Source: Myxococcota bacterium | GTDB lineage: Bacteria > Myxococcota_C > UBA6777 | Direction of reading: 5' to 3' | DNA length: 29,430 bases | Assembly: GCA_963169055.1 (NCBI GenBank) | Contig: CAUJFU010000436.1 | Location: 1 to 29,430, forward strand | Shown: positions 8,637-17,906 of the stretch, one piece after another | Numbering within the stretch: position 1 is the stretch's first letter | How the letters are laid out: each line of letters opens with the position of its first letter | Program-made: the position numbers and the translations under genes | Notes under the pieces: model-generated | What the model was told of the DNA's origin: nothing | Databases searched by the model: none | The model's input: only the letters and a program-made list of their open reading frames with translations

Positions 8637-9854
8637 TTACTTCATGGTATTGAGCAAGCTCATCACTTCGCGTGTCGCCTCATCAAGCGCCTCTTTGGCT
8701 GTACCCTGCCCTCGAAAGATCTTTCCCAAAGCATTTAACATCGGAGCCCAAACTACCCGCATCGCTGGCGTATTTTCCATCGGCACCGTGTGATCGAGTT
8801 GACGGCGAAACGCCAACAAGATCGGATCGGCCTTGGCTTCGGGCGTGGCATAACACGCTTGGTTGGCAACAGGTTGTTTTCCAACCGTCATCCGCACCAT
8901 CGCCGAAGCTTTGGAGGTCAGGTACTTCATCACTTCAAAGGCGAGGCGCTTGTGCTTGCTGCGACGGCTCAACAACACAGCTTCCGAGGTCAAGAACGGT
9001 GCAGCGGGCTTTCCCGTCTCGCTAACGATCGGCATCGGTGCAACAGCGTATGGTACGCCTGTTTCGATCTCGCCCCGAAACCACGGGCCGTTGAGCACCA
9101 TCGCCACCTTGCCACCGTTGAACAACGAAGAGATTAGCTGACTCGTCGGTTCTGCGGGCAAAAGCTTGTGCTTGTCTTGTAGATCTCGCGCAAAGCCCAA
9201 GGCTTTGATCCCCTCATCCGAAGCCAAGGCCACTTTTCCACCCGAAAAGACCTGCCCACCGAATCCATGCAACCATGCGGCGTGATGGTAAAAATTCGTC
9301 GCCTCATAAGCGAGACCAAAACGCCCTTTGGAAGCGTCGGTCAGAGACTTTGCAAGCGAGATCATCTCGGCGGTAGTGCGCGGTGGAACCTTGACGAGTG
9401 AGGTGTTGTAGAAGACGGCAAGGCTCTTGTAAGCCAAGGGCAAGCCGTAGAGAGCGTTGCCATAAGCCAACATCTGCACAGTCTTTGGGAAAAAGCGCGA
9501 AAGCAACGGCCCATCGACCCAAAAGGTGATCGGTTCGAGGATCTGATTTTTGGCCCAATCTCCGATCCGATCGTGCGCAAAGATAAACAGGTCAGGGCCG
9601 TGACCACGCGGGATCGCTGCAGAGATCTTGTCGGCATAAGCATCGTAAGGGATCGACAACAGCCGCACACGGATCGTTTGCTGCGTTTTGTGGTATTGCT
9701 CCACCACAGCTTCCAATGCGCGCCGTTCTTCCGCACGGTACGCATGCCACATCACAAGCTCCGTTGGTTTGGCCAACGCGATACGTGCCGCTCCACCGAT
9801 CCATCCGAAACATACGGCCAAAAGCAACCACTTTGCACAGATCCGCCCGATCAT
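8637..9854 (-). CDS. malE: MalE-type extracellular solute-binding protein (maltose/oligosaccharide family)
   Basis: A 405-residue periplasmic binding protein. I start it at the ATG at 9854, which has a strong GGAGGAG just upstream; a reading from a TTG at 9896 has no such site. Residues 1-28 form a signal peptide ending near ALA-K. The mature protein begins TELVMWHAYRAEERRALE, typical of sugar-binding proteins of the COG2182/MalE family. Further family-like segments are GPDLFIFAHDRIGDWA, LYGLPLAYKSLAVFYNTSL and KVAMVLNGPWF. It captures the sugar for MalF-MalG-MalK. The neighbouring order (malK, small membrane gene, malE, malF, malG) supports maltose, trehalose or another alpha-glucoside, but the exact ligand cannot be read from sequence. 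Confidence 0.93.
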   Translation of the reverse strand: MIGRICAKWLLLAVCFGWIGGAARIALAKPTELVMWHAYRAEERRALEAVVEQYHKTQQTIRVRLLSIPYDAYADKISAAIPRGHGPDLFIFAHDRIGDWAKNQILEPITFWVDGPLLSRFFPKTVQMLAYGNALYGLPLAYKSLAVFYNTSLVKVPPRTTAEMISLAKSLTDASKGRFGLAYEATNFYHHAAWLHGFGGQVFSGGKVALASDEGIKALGFARDLQDKHKLLPAEPTSQLISSLFNGGKVAMVLNGPWFRGEIETGVPYAVAPMPIVSETGKPAAPFLTSEAVLLSRRSKHKRLAFEVMKYLTSKASAMVRMTVGKQPVANQACYATPEAKADPILLAFRRQLDHTVPMENTPAMRVVWAPMLNALGKIFRGQGTAKEALDEATREVMSLLNTMK

Positions 9855-9903
9855 CGCACTCCTCCACCTTCCAAAAAACAAACTCGTCACACGCAAAACG
9901 CGA

Positions 9904-10467
9904 TCAGCCCTTTGCCGACGTCGGCACTTCGCTTTCGTCCGTCACCATCCGCACAGACAAATAGATCCACAACCCCAGAAAAAAGCTCTTGAGGATCAAA
10001 GATTTGTGCAAGGGAAGCACCAAAGCTCGGGCTTTCGTCCCAAAGTCCACCTGCGCCAACGAAGGCACGAGGTGATACAACCCCACTCCCCCAAGCATCA
10101 AGCCGATCAATCCGAGTGTGACGCGAACATCCATCCCCATCCCATGCGTCAAACCCGCCCACATCTTCTCCGAACGCACAAACATCGCTTCCACCCAACC
10201 CGAACGCACCTCTTCAAGGGCAGCTTGTGCGTACAACTCGCTTTGCATCGCCTCTTCTTCTTCGGGTGTCAACGCAACCTCCGCATCGACCGCTCCAACC
10301 ACATCGACAGCCACAGGCGATTCGATCGCATTCTCTTCTGAATTCGCTGCATCGGATGCTTCGGCGGCTTTTGCCTCCAAAACCTCGGTAGCATCGACCG
10401 AGGCAACGGTCGTCTCTTGGGGGGTCACTGGTTTGGCAGCCACTTTTTTTTGTACTTTTTTCGCCAT
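9904..10467 (-). CDS. Small two-helix membrane protein encoded between malK and malE
   Basis: A 187-residue protein that I do not recognise. From the ATG at 10467 (GAGGAG nine bases upstream) it has a Lys-rich start (MAKKVQKKVAAK). An Ala/Glu/Val-rich low-complexity acidic region runs to about residue 90. Two hydrophobic helices follow at about 116-134 and 162-178, with a polar loop between them. It starts 34 bp after malK stops and ends 49 bp before malE starts, so it is in the same transcript. Members of mal-type operons do not normally carry such a gene. It might anchor, regulate or assemble the transporter, but that rests on position only. Confidence 0.75.
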   Translation of the reverse strand: MAKKVQKKVAAKPVTPQETTVASVDATEVLEAKAAEASDAANSEENAIESPVAVDVVGAVDAEVALTPEEEEAMQSELYAQAALEEVRSGWVEAMFVRSEKMWAGLTHGMGMDVRVTLGLIGLMLGGVGLYHLVPSLAQVDFGTKARALVLPLHKSLILKSFFLGLWIYLSVRMVTDESEVPTSAKG

Positions 10468-10501
10468 GATCGCTGTCTCCTCTATCGTTCTTTCAAAAAG
10501 C

Positions 10502-11602
<1,101 letters not shown>

Positions 11603-11624
11603 CTTTGCTCCTCGATCTTTTCGC

Positions 11625-11641
11625 GGGTTGCTCACCAACCC
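11625..11641 (-). promoter_or_regulatory. Small inverted repeat in the malK leader
   Basis: GGGTTG and CAACCC form a perfect 6-bp stem around a 5-base loop, 22 bp before the malK start codon. There is no T-run, so it is not a terminator. It could be an operator or a leader hairpin. Confidence 0.25.
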
Positions 11642-11654
11642 CCGATGCTCCAAG

Positions 11655-11725
11655 TTAGGGGCCTTCTCGAAAAATCAGAACTCAGGGGCCTTCTCAAAAG
11701 ACCTATACTCAGGGGTCTTTGATCC
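11655..11725. repeat. Three tandem repeats with exact 27-bp period upstream of malK
   Basis: The core AGGGGCCTTCTC appears at 11657 and 11684, and a diverged copy (AGGGGTCTTTGA) at 11711. The spacing is exactly 27 bp each time. Between the cores are AAAA-rich spacers. The array lies 53-123 bp upstream of the malK start, where regulator sites would be expected. Read on the plus strand it could encode a nine-residue repeat (SGAFSKDLY type), but no supported gene covers it. Confidence 0.7.
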
Positions 11726-11978
11726 ACTCCACATTATCCATTTTTCGGCTTCTTTCCTGCCCATGCGCGCATTGCCAATACAATATCTTTCCCCCATCGA
11801 CAAGCCCCCACCCTCTTCTCGTAAAACAAGGCACCCTCCCCACCGAACGGATCATCCGCCCCCTTCTCAGCAGCAACGTCCTCTCGTCGCCCTGCCCTTC
11901 GGCGTTTCAACTCCCCCCTGCACCCACAAAAAACTCCTTTGTTTCGCCGCCCAACGACACAAGAACGCATCTATCCTG

Positions 11979-12006
11979 TTGCATTTTGCTTCCCGATCGG
12001 TAAATA
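11979..12006 (+). promoter_or_regulatory. Possible sigma70-type promoter for the PEGA gene
   Basis: TTGCAT and TAAATA are separated by 16 bp. Transcription would begin near 12014, about 78 bp before the ATG at 12091. Matches are partial. Confidence 0.3.
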
Positions 12007-12090
12007 ATCGCCGAGGCTACACACGAAGCGCCCTATTCACAAGGGACGGCGCAAAACCTCCCTTGCAAACGCTTCCTTTGCAATCGCTGT

Positions 12091-13716
12091 ATGGATCATG
12101 CCGTGACAAAAAAAGATTTTGACAAGCAAAAACCCTCCTATCCCACGAATGGACAGCCTTACAGCCATTCATCCCCGCCTTCTTCGGATCCTTTTCAAGC
12201 CCAAAGTGGCGGTCCCTTCAAGCCGTCCGGTAGTCCTTTCCAACCCGCAGGTGGGCCGTTTGAACAAGGCAGCCCTTTTCAAACGGGTTCCAACGCCCGC
12301 CTTGAAAGCGAAGAATACGACTTCGCCGCTGCTCCCGAATCCGCCACCGCACTCTTTAGTGCCGAGCTTTTCGGAGACCTCGATATCGCTCCTGCTGCGG
12401 AACCTCCCGCTCGTCACACTGCAACGCCTTCGCTCGAACTTGAACTCGAACAAAAGCTTCCAGATCGCGCACGCACCGCAGCCAAAGCCACACAAACCCA
12501 GTCTCTTTCCATCCCGCCCCCTCTCGTCAAACAACCCTCATCGAGCGGAAAGATCCTCCTCGTCTTGGGGTTACTCGTTGTCTTGGGCGGGGGTGGGACC
12601 GTCGCAGCCTATCTCCTCGGCTTCTTCGATTCCCCAACTGTTCGCCGCGTAGTCGAGATATCCAGCGTCCCCACGGCTGCAACCCTCTGGATCAACGACA
12701 AAAAAATGGCACAACCCACCCCGCTGGCTCTCACGCTCGTGGTGGGTCGTAAGTACAACGTTCGCGTCGAATCTCTCGGACACAAACCCCTACGCTCTCT
12801 TCTGGCCCTCTCCGCTCTCGGCGAAAAAGTCACTCAAAAAGTCCAATACACCCTCCAAAAGCTCGATACTCCCCACACTTCCCCGCAAACCCGACAAGAT
12901 CCACCCCCGCAAACTAGACAAGATCCCGTCCCTCCCACCAAAGACCCCACAACACCGCCATCCACCGAAAAGTTCGGAACCATCGAGATATTGTGCAAAA
13001 CTGAAGGCGCAAACCTTTCCATTCAAGCCGCCCCTTCGACCTCGCCCGCTCCCACTATCCCCGCACCGAATCTCCTCTGCAAACTTGCACCGCAAAAAAT
13101 CCAACTTCCTCCCGGAAAATACATCCTCACCACCACCAAAGACGGCTTTGACAAAGACGAGCAAAACATCGAGATCGTCGCCGAACAAGCTCAAACCCTC
13201 AGTATCGAACTCCAAGAAACCCAAACCAAGCCGTCTCGCAAACGCCGCCGAAAATCCACGCAAAGAGGCACCCCACCCTCTCACCGAAACGGTGTGCGCT
13301 TGCGTGGTGCTGCCGAGATCACCATCTCCAGCAATTTCCCCGGAACCATCGTGCGTTGGCGCGGCAAAAAATTAGGCCAAACCCCACTCACCCACCGCTT
13401 CCCTGCGGGTCCACAAACCGTCACCGTCGAACACCCCTCGCTGTTTAGCCGACTCGACAAAACCTTTACCGTCACCCCCAAAACCAACCAGACCGTCTCC
13501 GTCGAATTCAAAAAGGGCCGCATCAAGTTCATCATCCAACCATGGGCGGATGTCACCATCAACGGCAAAAAAATCGGCCAAACCCCCATGCCGCCTTACA
13601 CCGCGTGGCCCGGCGTCTACACCATCCAACTCCAAATGAAAGACAAGTCCGCCCAAAAGATCATCAACCTCAAATCCGGCGGCACTTCCACCATCCGCCA
13701 CTCTTTCAACGAGTAG
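12091..13716 (+). CDS. Membrane-anchored multi-PEGA-domain protein
   Basis: A 541-residue protein. Residues 1-150 are a disordered cytoplasmic region rich in Pro, Ser, Gly and Phe. It contains a short GGPF/GSPF repeat (about 40-64) and an acidic patch. One membrane helix lies at about 154-177 (KILLVLGLLVVLGGGG...). Outside the membrane are four PEGA-like units, at about 189-255, 295-375, 408-474 and 476-541. The last two are the clearest (TIVRWRGKKLGQTPLTHRFP and DVTINGKKIGQTPMPPYTAW). A Pro/Thr/Gln linker separates the first two units. This layout (disordered cytoplasmic part, one helix, extracytoplasmic PEGA array) is common in Myxococcota-like genomes, often as the sensor half of Ser/Thr kinases, but no kinase domain is present here. 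There is no clear ribosome-binding site; a GTG at 12103 is an alternative start. The coding strand is strongly C-rich. Confidence 0.85.
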   Translation: MDHAVTKKDFDKQKPSYPTNGQPYSHSSPPSSDPFQAQSGGPFKPSGSPFQPAGGPFEQGSPFQTGSNARLESEEYDFAAAPESATALFSAELFGDLDIAPAAEPPARHTATPSLELELEQKLPDRARTAAKATQTQSLSIPPPLVKQPSSSGKILLVLGLLVVLGGGGTVAAYLLGFFDSPTVRRVVEISSVPTAATLWINDKKMAQPTPLALTLVVGRKYNVRVESLGHKPLRSLLALSALGEKVTQKVQYTLQKLDTPHTSPQTRQDPPPQTRQDPVPPTKDPTTPPSTEKFGTIEILCKTEGANLSIQAAPSTSPAPTIPAPNLLCKLAPQKIQLPPGKYILTTTKDGFDKDEQNIEIVAEQAQTLSIELQETQTKPSRKRRRKSTQRGTPPSHRNGVRLRGAAEITISSNFPGTIVRWRGKKLGQTPLTHRFPAGPQTVTVEHPSLFSRLDKTFTVTPKTNQTVSVEFKKGRIKFIIQPWADVTINGKKIGQTPMPPYTAWPGVYTIQLQMKDKSAQKIINLKSGGTSTIRHSFNE

Positions 13717-13850
13717 CCGCCCACCCTCCACACGGCAACCAAGCCATTTACACGCACCCACCTGCTGTCTGTTTCTTTCAACGAGTAGCCGCCCACCCTC
13801 CACACGGCAACGTCACAAAGACGCCCTATCCACCGGCAACTTTCAACGAG
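13702..13850. repeat. 38-bp perfect direct repeat copying the PEGA gene's end, plus a partial third copy
   Basis: Bases 13702-13739 cover the last codons (SFNE), the TAG and 23 bp after it. They recur without change at 13774-13811, an offset of 72 bp. A third, 10-bp match (TTTCAACGAG) is at 13841-13850. All extra copies lie in the gap between the convergent PEGA and valS genes. Confidence 0.92.
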
Positions 13851-13862
13851 CATCCCCTCGAC

Positions 13863-13906
13863 CACTATTTCAACAAATAGCCCCCCTCCATCACTATTTC
13901 AACAAA
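13863..13906. repeat. 15-bp perfect direct repeat copying the end of valS
   Basis: CACTATTTCAACAAA occurs at 13863-13877 and at 13892-13906. The second copy contains the valS stop codon (TAG on the minus strand, 13896-13894) and its last codons. The offset is 29 bp. Together with 13702-13850, most of this 177-bp convergent gap is built from copies of the two gene ends. No T-run hairpin was found in it. Confidence 0.8.
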
Positions 13907-16900
13907 ACGCGCATCTCAGCGATCTGCGTGTGGAGTCCATCGCGCTTTTGCTCTTCAAGGGCGAGTCGTTCGCGGGTTTGGGCGACTACCTCGACAGGAG
14001 CGCGCTCGACAAACTTTGCGTTTCCGAGCTGCTTGTGGACGCGTTCGATCGAAGCGATGTGTTGCTCAAGCTGCTTTTCCAAGCGAGCGATCTCCGCGTG
14101 AAGATCGATCACCCCTTCGAGCGGGCAACACAGATGAATATCACCCACGATCCCGCGCACACTCAACACAGGGGGTTCGTAACTCTCGCACTCTTCGATC
14201 TTTTCGATACGCAAAAACCGCGAAAGGCCCGTCGAAGCCTCTGTCAGCTTTGCACGAACGCTTGCGTTTCCACCAAACAACACCATCGACGGCAAGACCA
14301 TCTGATCGGTCACAGCGGGCTGTTGCGCACGCATCTGATTCACTTGACCCGCGATCTCACGCAGCATCTGTGTAAGCTGCGCTGCCTCTTCGTCGCGTGG
14401 AATCTCCGCAGCGATCGGCCACGGCGCACGAATCAGCGCCACAGGAAGATCGGCCTCTCCTGCTTTGATGCGGATCTTGCGCAAGGCTTGCCACAACTCT
14501 TCCGACAAAAACGGCATCACAGGATGCAAAAGACGCAACGTCGCATCCAACACCCGAACGAGATGGGTTTGTGCTTGCGCTTTGCTTGCATCGCCAAGCA
14601 CCCCCCACAATCGCGGTTTGACGATCTCCAAGTACCACGAGCAAAAGTCATCCCAAAAGAACGAATAGACTTCTTCGCAAACTTGGCCCAAATGAAAGCG
14701 CTCGATATGCCCTTGTATCCGCGCCGAAGTCTCATGCAAGCGGTGGTACAACCAGCGATCCTCGATGGTCTCGATGCGTGCATCCACCGTAAAACCTTCG
14801 CATTGACGAAACACCACGCCACGCGAAGCTTGCCAGATCTTGTTTCCAAAACGCCGCCCTTCTTCAAAGCGGGGGATCTCCACATCGAAAACGTCCAGCC
14901 CTTCTTCTTTTTCGGGGCGTTTGCTACGCAAGATCTGCATCTTGATATCTTGGGACTGCCCTGCGGTCATGCTCAACATCCCGTAGCGTAGGGAATCTGC
15001 ACCGTAAGGCTTGTAATATTCTTTTCGATGGGCAGGAACATCGCGCAACGCCACTTTTCCTTTGATCTCGTCGCCACCGCCTTCGATGGCCCGAACGGGA
15101 TCAAAACCGTTGCCTCGGGATTTGGACATGATATCGCCGTGTTCGTCTTGAATGGTTCCGTGCAAGACGACATCCCGATAAGGCGTTTTCCCCAAGAACT
15201 TCATCCCCATCATGATCATCCGCGCCACCCAAAGCGCCAAGATATCGCGCCCTGTGACCAGCGTACTCGTGGGATAAAAGTATTCGAGATCCTTGGTTTG
15301 TTCGGGCCAACCGAGCGTTCCCATCGGCCAAAGCTGCGAACTAAACCATGTGTCCAAAACGTCGGGATCTTGAACCAGATGATCGCCCCCGCAGGTCGGG
15401 CATGTTGCGGGCTTGGCATCTCGTGCGCGGCTTTCTGGCACGATCGGTTGGGCCTCTTCGGGGATGCTAAAGCCGATTGGATCGCCTTCTTGGTCGATCT
15501 GGATCGAGGAATAACAATCGCGGCAGTACCAGATCGGGATACGATGCCCCCACCACACTTGACGCGAGATGCACCAGTCCGGCGTCGAATCCAACCAACG
15601 CATATAATCTTTTCCCCGATGTTCGGGGTGAAAGAACACTTCGCCATCTTCGTATGTCTTGCGCGCCATCTCCACCAATGGCTGCATCTTCACAAACCAT
15701 TGGCTCAGCAGGTACGGCTCGATCACCGTATCTGTCCGATAACAGTGCGCCACCTCGTGTTCCAAGTCCTCGATCTTCACAAGATAACCGAGCGCTCGCA
15801 TGGCCTCGACCACTTTTTCCCGTCCTTCGGCCATCGTCAGCCCTTGCATCGCAGCAGGAGCTTGTTCATTCAGCCGACCATCGGGCGTCATCATATTGAT
15901 CATTGGGAGGGTGTTGCGTTGCGCACAGGCATAATCGTTCGGATCATGCGCAGGTGTCACCTTGAGTGCGCCTGTGCCTTTTTCGGGATCCGCCAACAGC
16001 GCATCCGCGATGATCGGGATCGGACGATCCACCAACGGCAACATCACTTGTTTGCCCACCAACGCGGCATACCCCTCCAGACGCGGAAGTTCCTCTGCGA
16101 TGCGTTTGCGCAAAAGCTCCACGCGCTCCTCTTGCCCCGCAGCGATGGCCGCTTCGAGGCGACGGTGCAGTTCTCCCGCAGGATCGGGATGCACCGCAAC
16201 GGCTGTATCGCCCAGCATCGTTTCGGGCCGCGTTGTGGCGATCTCGATAAATCGGCCCTCTTCGCCGATCACAGGATAGCGAAAAAACCAAAAGTGGGTT
16301 TTCACGTTCTTGTACACGAGTTCATCGTTGGACAGCGCCGATTGAATCCCCACAGACCAGTTGATCAGGCGCTTTCCGCGATACACCAAGCCATCACGAA
16401 ACAGCTCGGAAAAGGCATACTGAACTGCGTGTGTAAATTCAGGCGACATCGTGAATTGCGTGCGATCCCAATCCAGCGATGCACCAATCCGCCGAAGCTG
16501 CGACAAGATCCGCCCGCCATAATGCTCTTTCCATTCCCAGATCCGCTCTAGCATCTTGCGGCGACCGAGATCATGGCGCGTCACACGTTCATCTTCCCAC
16601 AATCGGCGCTCAACCACCGCTTGCGTCGCAACCCCCGCATGATCCGTCCCCGGCATCCACAACGCCTCATACCCTTGCATCCGCGCATGGCGAATCAAAA
16701 AATCCTGAATGCTGTTGTTGAGTGCATGGCCCAAGTGCAACGCGCCTGTCACGTTCGGTAGCGGGATCATGATCGTGTACGGCTTGCGCTGCTCGTTGAC
16801 TTCGGCATGAAAAAAACCATTTTCTTCCCACCACTTGTACCATCCTTCTTCGATCATCGTCGGATCGAACGCAGGACTCTCACAAGGCGGTGGACACGCG

Positions 16901-16932
16901 GTGATCTCCCTCGCTGCGGGCTTCTCGGACAT
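13894..16932 (-). CDS. valS: Valine-tRNA ligase
   Basis: A 1012-residue class Ia aminoacyl-tRNA synthetase that charges tRNA-Val in the cytoplasm. Visible motifs: PLPNVTGALHLGHALN with the HIGH-type HLGH at 66-69; the editing (CP1) domain with ATTRPETMLGDTAV (about 232-245) and GTGALKVTPAHDPNDY (319-334); WWGHRIPIWYC at 460-470; a CPTC pair at 511-514; DVLDTWFSSQLWP at 524-536, diagnostic for ValS; and KMSKS-type IMSKS at 601-605. The C-terminal 80 residues are charged and coiled-coil-like, as usual for ValS. About 20 extra residues (616-640) follow the MSKS loop before YGADSLRY. The ATG at 16932 has AAGGAG eleven bases upstream. A good promoter lies just upstream at 16998-17026. Confidence 0.98.
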   Translation of the reverse strand: MSEKPAAREITACPPPCESPAFDPTMIEEGWYKWWEENGFFHAEVNEQRKPYTIMIPLPNVTGALHLGHALNNSIQDFLIRHARMQGYEALWMPGTDHAGVATQAVVERRLWEDERVTRHDLGRRKMLERIWEWKEHYGGRILSQLRRIGASLDWDRTQFTMSPEFTHAVQYAFSELFRDGLVYRGKRLINWSVGIQSALSNDELVYKNVKTHFWFFRYPVIGEEGRFIEIATTRPETMLGDTAVAVHPDPAGELHRRLEAAIAAGQEERVELLRKRIAEELPRLEGYAALVGKQVMLPLVDRPIPIIADALLADPEKGTGALKVTPAHDPNDYACAQRNTLPMINMMTPDGRLNEQAPAAMQGLTMAEGREKVVEAMRALGYLVKIEDLEHEVAHCYRTDTVIEPYLLSQWFVKMQPLVEMARKTYEDGEVFFHPEHRGKDYMRWLDSTPDWCISRQVWWGHRIPIWYCRDCYSSIQIDQEGDPIGFSIPEEAQPIVPESRARDAKPATCPTCGGDHLVQDPDVLDTWFSSQLWPMGTLGWPEQTKDLEYFYPTSTLVTGRDILALWVARMIMMGMKFLGKTPYRDVVLHGTIQDEHGDIMSKSRGNGFDPVRAIEGGGDEIKGKVALRDVPAHRKEYYKPYGADSLRYGMLSMTAGQSQDIKMQILRSKRPEKEEGLDVFDVEIPRFEEGRRFGNKIWQASRGVVFRQCEGFTVDARIETIEDRWLYHRLHETSARIQGHIERFHLGQVCEEVYSFFWDDFCSWYLEIVKPRLWGVLGDASKAQAQTHLVRVLDATLRLLHPVMPFLSEELWQALRKIRIKAGEADLPVALIRAPWPIAAEIPRDEEAAQLTQMLREIAGQVNQMRAQQPAVTDQMVLPSMVLFGGNASVRAKLTEASTGLSRFLRIEKIEECESYEPPVLSVRGIVGDIHLCCPLEGVIDLHAEIARLEKQLEQHIASIERVHKQLGNAKFVERAPVEVVAQTRERLALEEQKRDGLHTQIAEMRVLLK

Positions 16933-16997
16933 CGGCTTACTTACTCCTTGCGCTTCTCTCGCGCTTTTCCCATCTTGGCCTAAAAAACAAGGCGCGC

Positions 16998-17026
16998 ACT
17001 ATACCAAAATCAACCCACCCAAGCAA
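16998..17026 (-). promoter_or_regulatory. Sigma70-type promoter for valS
   Basis: Read on the minus strand, TTGCTT (17026-17021) and TATAGT (17003-16998) are separated by exactly 17 bp. The predicted start of transcription is near 16991, giving a leader of about 58 bases to the valS ATG. It lies in the 102-bp gap after the previous gene. Confidence 0.65.
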
Positions 17027-17034
17027 AAGGTCTT

Positions 17035-17760
17035 TCAAAGAGAAGTGTCTTTGTCCGCCGTTGCGCTGTGGCTTTGTTTGCGATAGGGGCGACGTACCCC
17101 GTAAAACAAGCAACGACGGTGAAACCAACGACGGCTTTTCATCCACCCTTTGCGAAACGTGGCGAGTACATCGACCACAAGGTACGCAGGCGGCGTCTTG
17201 CTGTCATTCTGACGACCGAGTGCTGCGTTGGGGTCGTTGTCCATGATCCCCTTGGCGCGATCTAGCAAACCTGCCCCTGTACCCGACCCTGTCGCAAGAC
17301 TGCGCAGCGTCAACTCGGGTGGAACGGCATCTTGCACGCTACACCCCGGAACCCGCTCGCTCCCCACCTTGTAAGCGTTGTCGTGTCTTTGCCAAGACGC
17401 TCCTTGCATATAACCCGATGGCAGCGCGACTTCCTCGGTGGTTCCGACTCCCACATACACTTGCGCATCTCGCGGGGCGTCCTTGATCTTGGCGATCTCA
17501 TTGCGAATCCGCGTCCGTACCGCCTCTGCCTCCAACGTCGCGTATTGTTGGCTGTCCATCGCTTCCGCAATCGCCCGATCCACCGCTGGTACCCAAAAAC
17601 TTCGCTCCATCATCAAATATCCCTGAAATGCCCCGAGCCCCATCCCCAACACCACAATCAACAAGACGATCTTTCCCATCCCACCGCCCTGACCGCTGGT
17701 ATCCGCCATCGCTGCCGAACGCCCTTGTGCTGCCCGCTGACTTGACATCCCATACGCCAT
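17035..17760 (-). CDS. Hypothetical single-helix membrane protein
   Basis: A 241-residue protein that I do not recognise. The ATG at 17760 (MAYGMSSQ) has GGAG about ten bases upstream. A Gly/Ser/Gln/Ala-rich N-terminus of about 28 residues precedes one membrane helix (about 30-50, KIVLLIVVLGMGLGAFQGYL). The rest is outside or periplasmic by the usual charge rule, with a helical stretch (RTRIRNEIAKIKDAPRDAQV) and a Gly-rich middle. The last 40 residues are unlike the rest: basic and aromatic (MKSRRWFHRRCLFYGVRRPYRK). That could be a real tail or the result of an old frameshift. TATAGT occurs at 17823-17818 upstream, without a clear -35. It ends 102 bp before valS and shares its strand. Confidence 0.7.
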   Translation of the reverse strand: MAYGMSSQRAAQGRSAAMADTSGQGGGMGKIVLLIVVLGMGLGAFQGYLMMERSFWVPAVDRAIAEAMDSQQYATLEAEAVRTRIRNEIAKIKDAPRDAQVYVGVGTTEEVALPSGYMQGASWQRHDNAYKVGSERVPGCSVQDAVPPELTLRSLATGSGTGAGLLDRAKGIMDNDPNAALGRQNDSKTPPAYLVVDVLATFRKGWMKSRRWFHRRCLFYGVRRPYRKQSHSATADKDTSL

Positions 17761-17906
17761 CGCTCTCGCTCCTTCGCAAAAATACAGAGTTGACACGCAA
17801 CCTCGAAACAAGCAAACACTATACACCACATTCTCCCCCACAGTGCGATCCCCACATCCTCGCAAAGGATCGGATCGCTCTCCTTCCCAGAAAGGATCTC
17901 AAACTC

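Larger units (their letters stand above)
11603..12090. other. Divergent intergenic region between malK and the PEGA gene
   Basis: This 488-bp stretch holds, from malK outward, a small inverted repeat (11625-11641), three 27-bp-period repeats (11655-11725), and a possible plus-strand promoter near 11979-12006. Open frames here are C-rich and have no ribosome-binding site or family resemblance, so I see no protein gene. Confidence 0.6.

Noticed and set aside
11628-12122. Plus-strand open frame with a nine-residue repeat (SGAFSK type)
   Set aside because: It has no good start or ribosome-binding site, composition changes sharply after the repeat, and it overlaps the malK and PEGA starts. The repeat is reported as DNA.
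13702-13906. CRISPR or mobile-element origin of the repeats in the PEGA-valS gap
   Set aside because: The repeat copies are gene ends with unequal spacing; there are no inverted termini, no transposase and no constant repeat-spacer structure.
15028-16551. 507-codon open frame on the plus strand
   Set aside because: It lies wholly antisense to valS, has an atypical His/Arg/Gln-rich composition and no ribosome-binding site. ValS is certain, so this is a shadow.
17790-17825. TTGACA and TATACA as a plus-strand promoter for the DUF6918 gene
   Set aside because: The spacing is 24 bp, too long for a sigma70 promoter.
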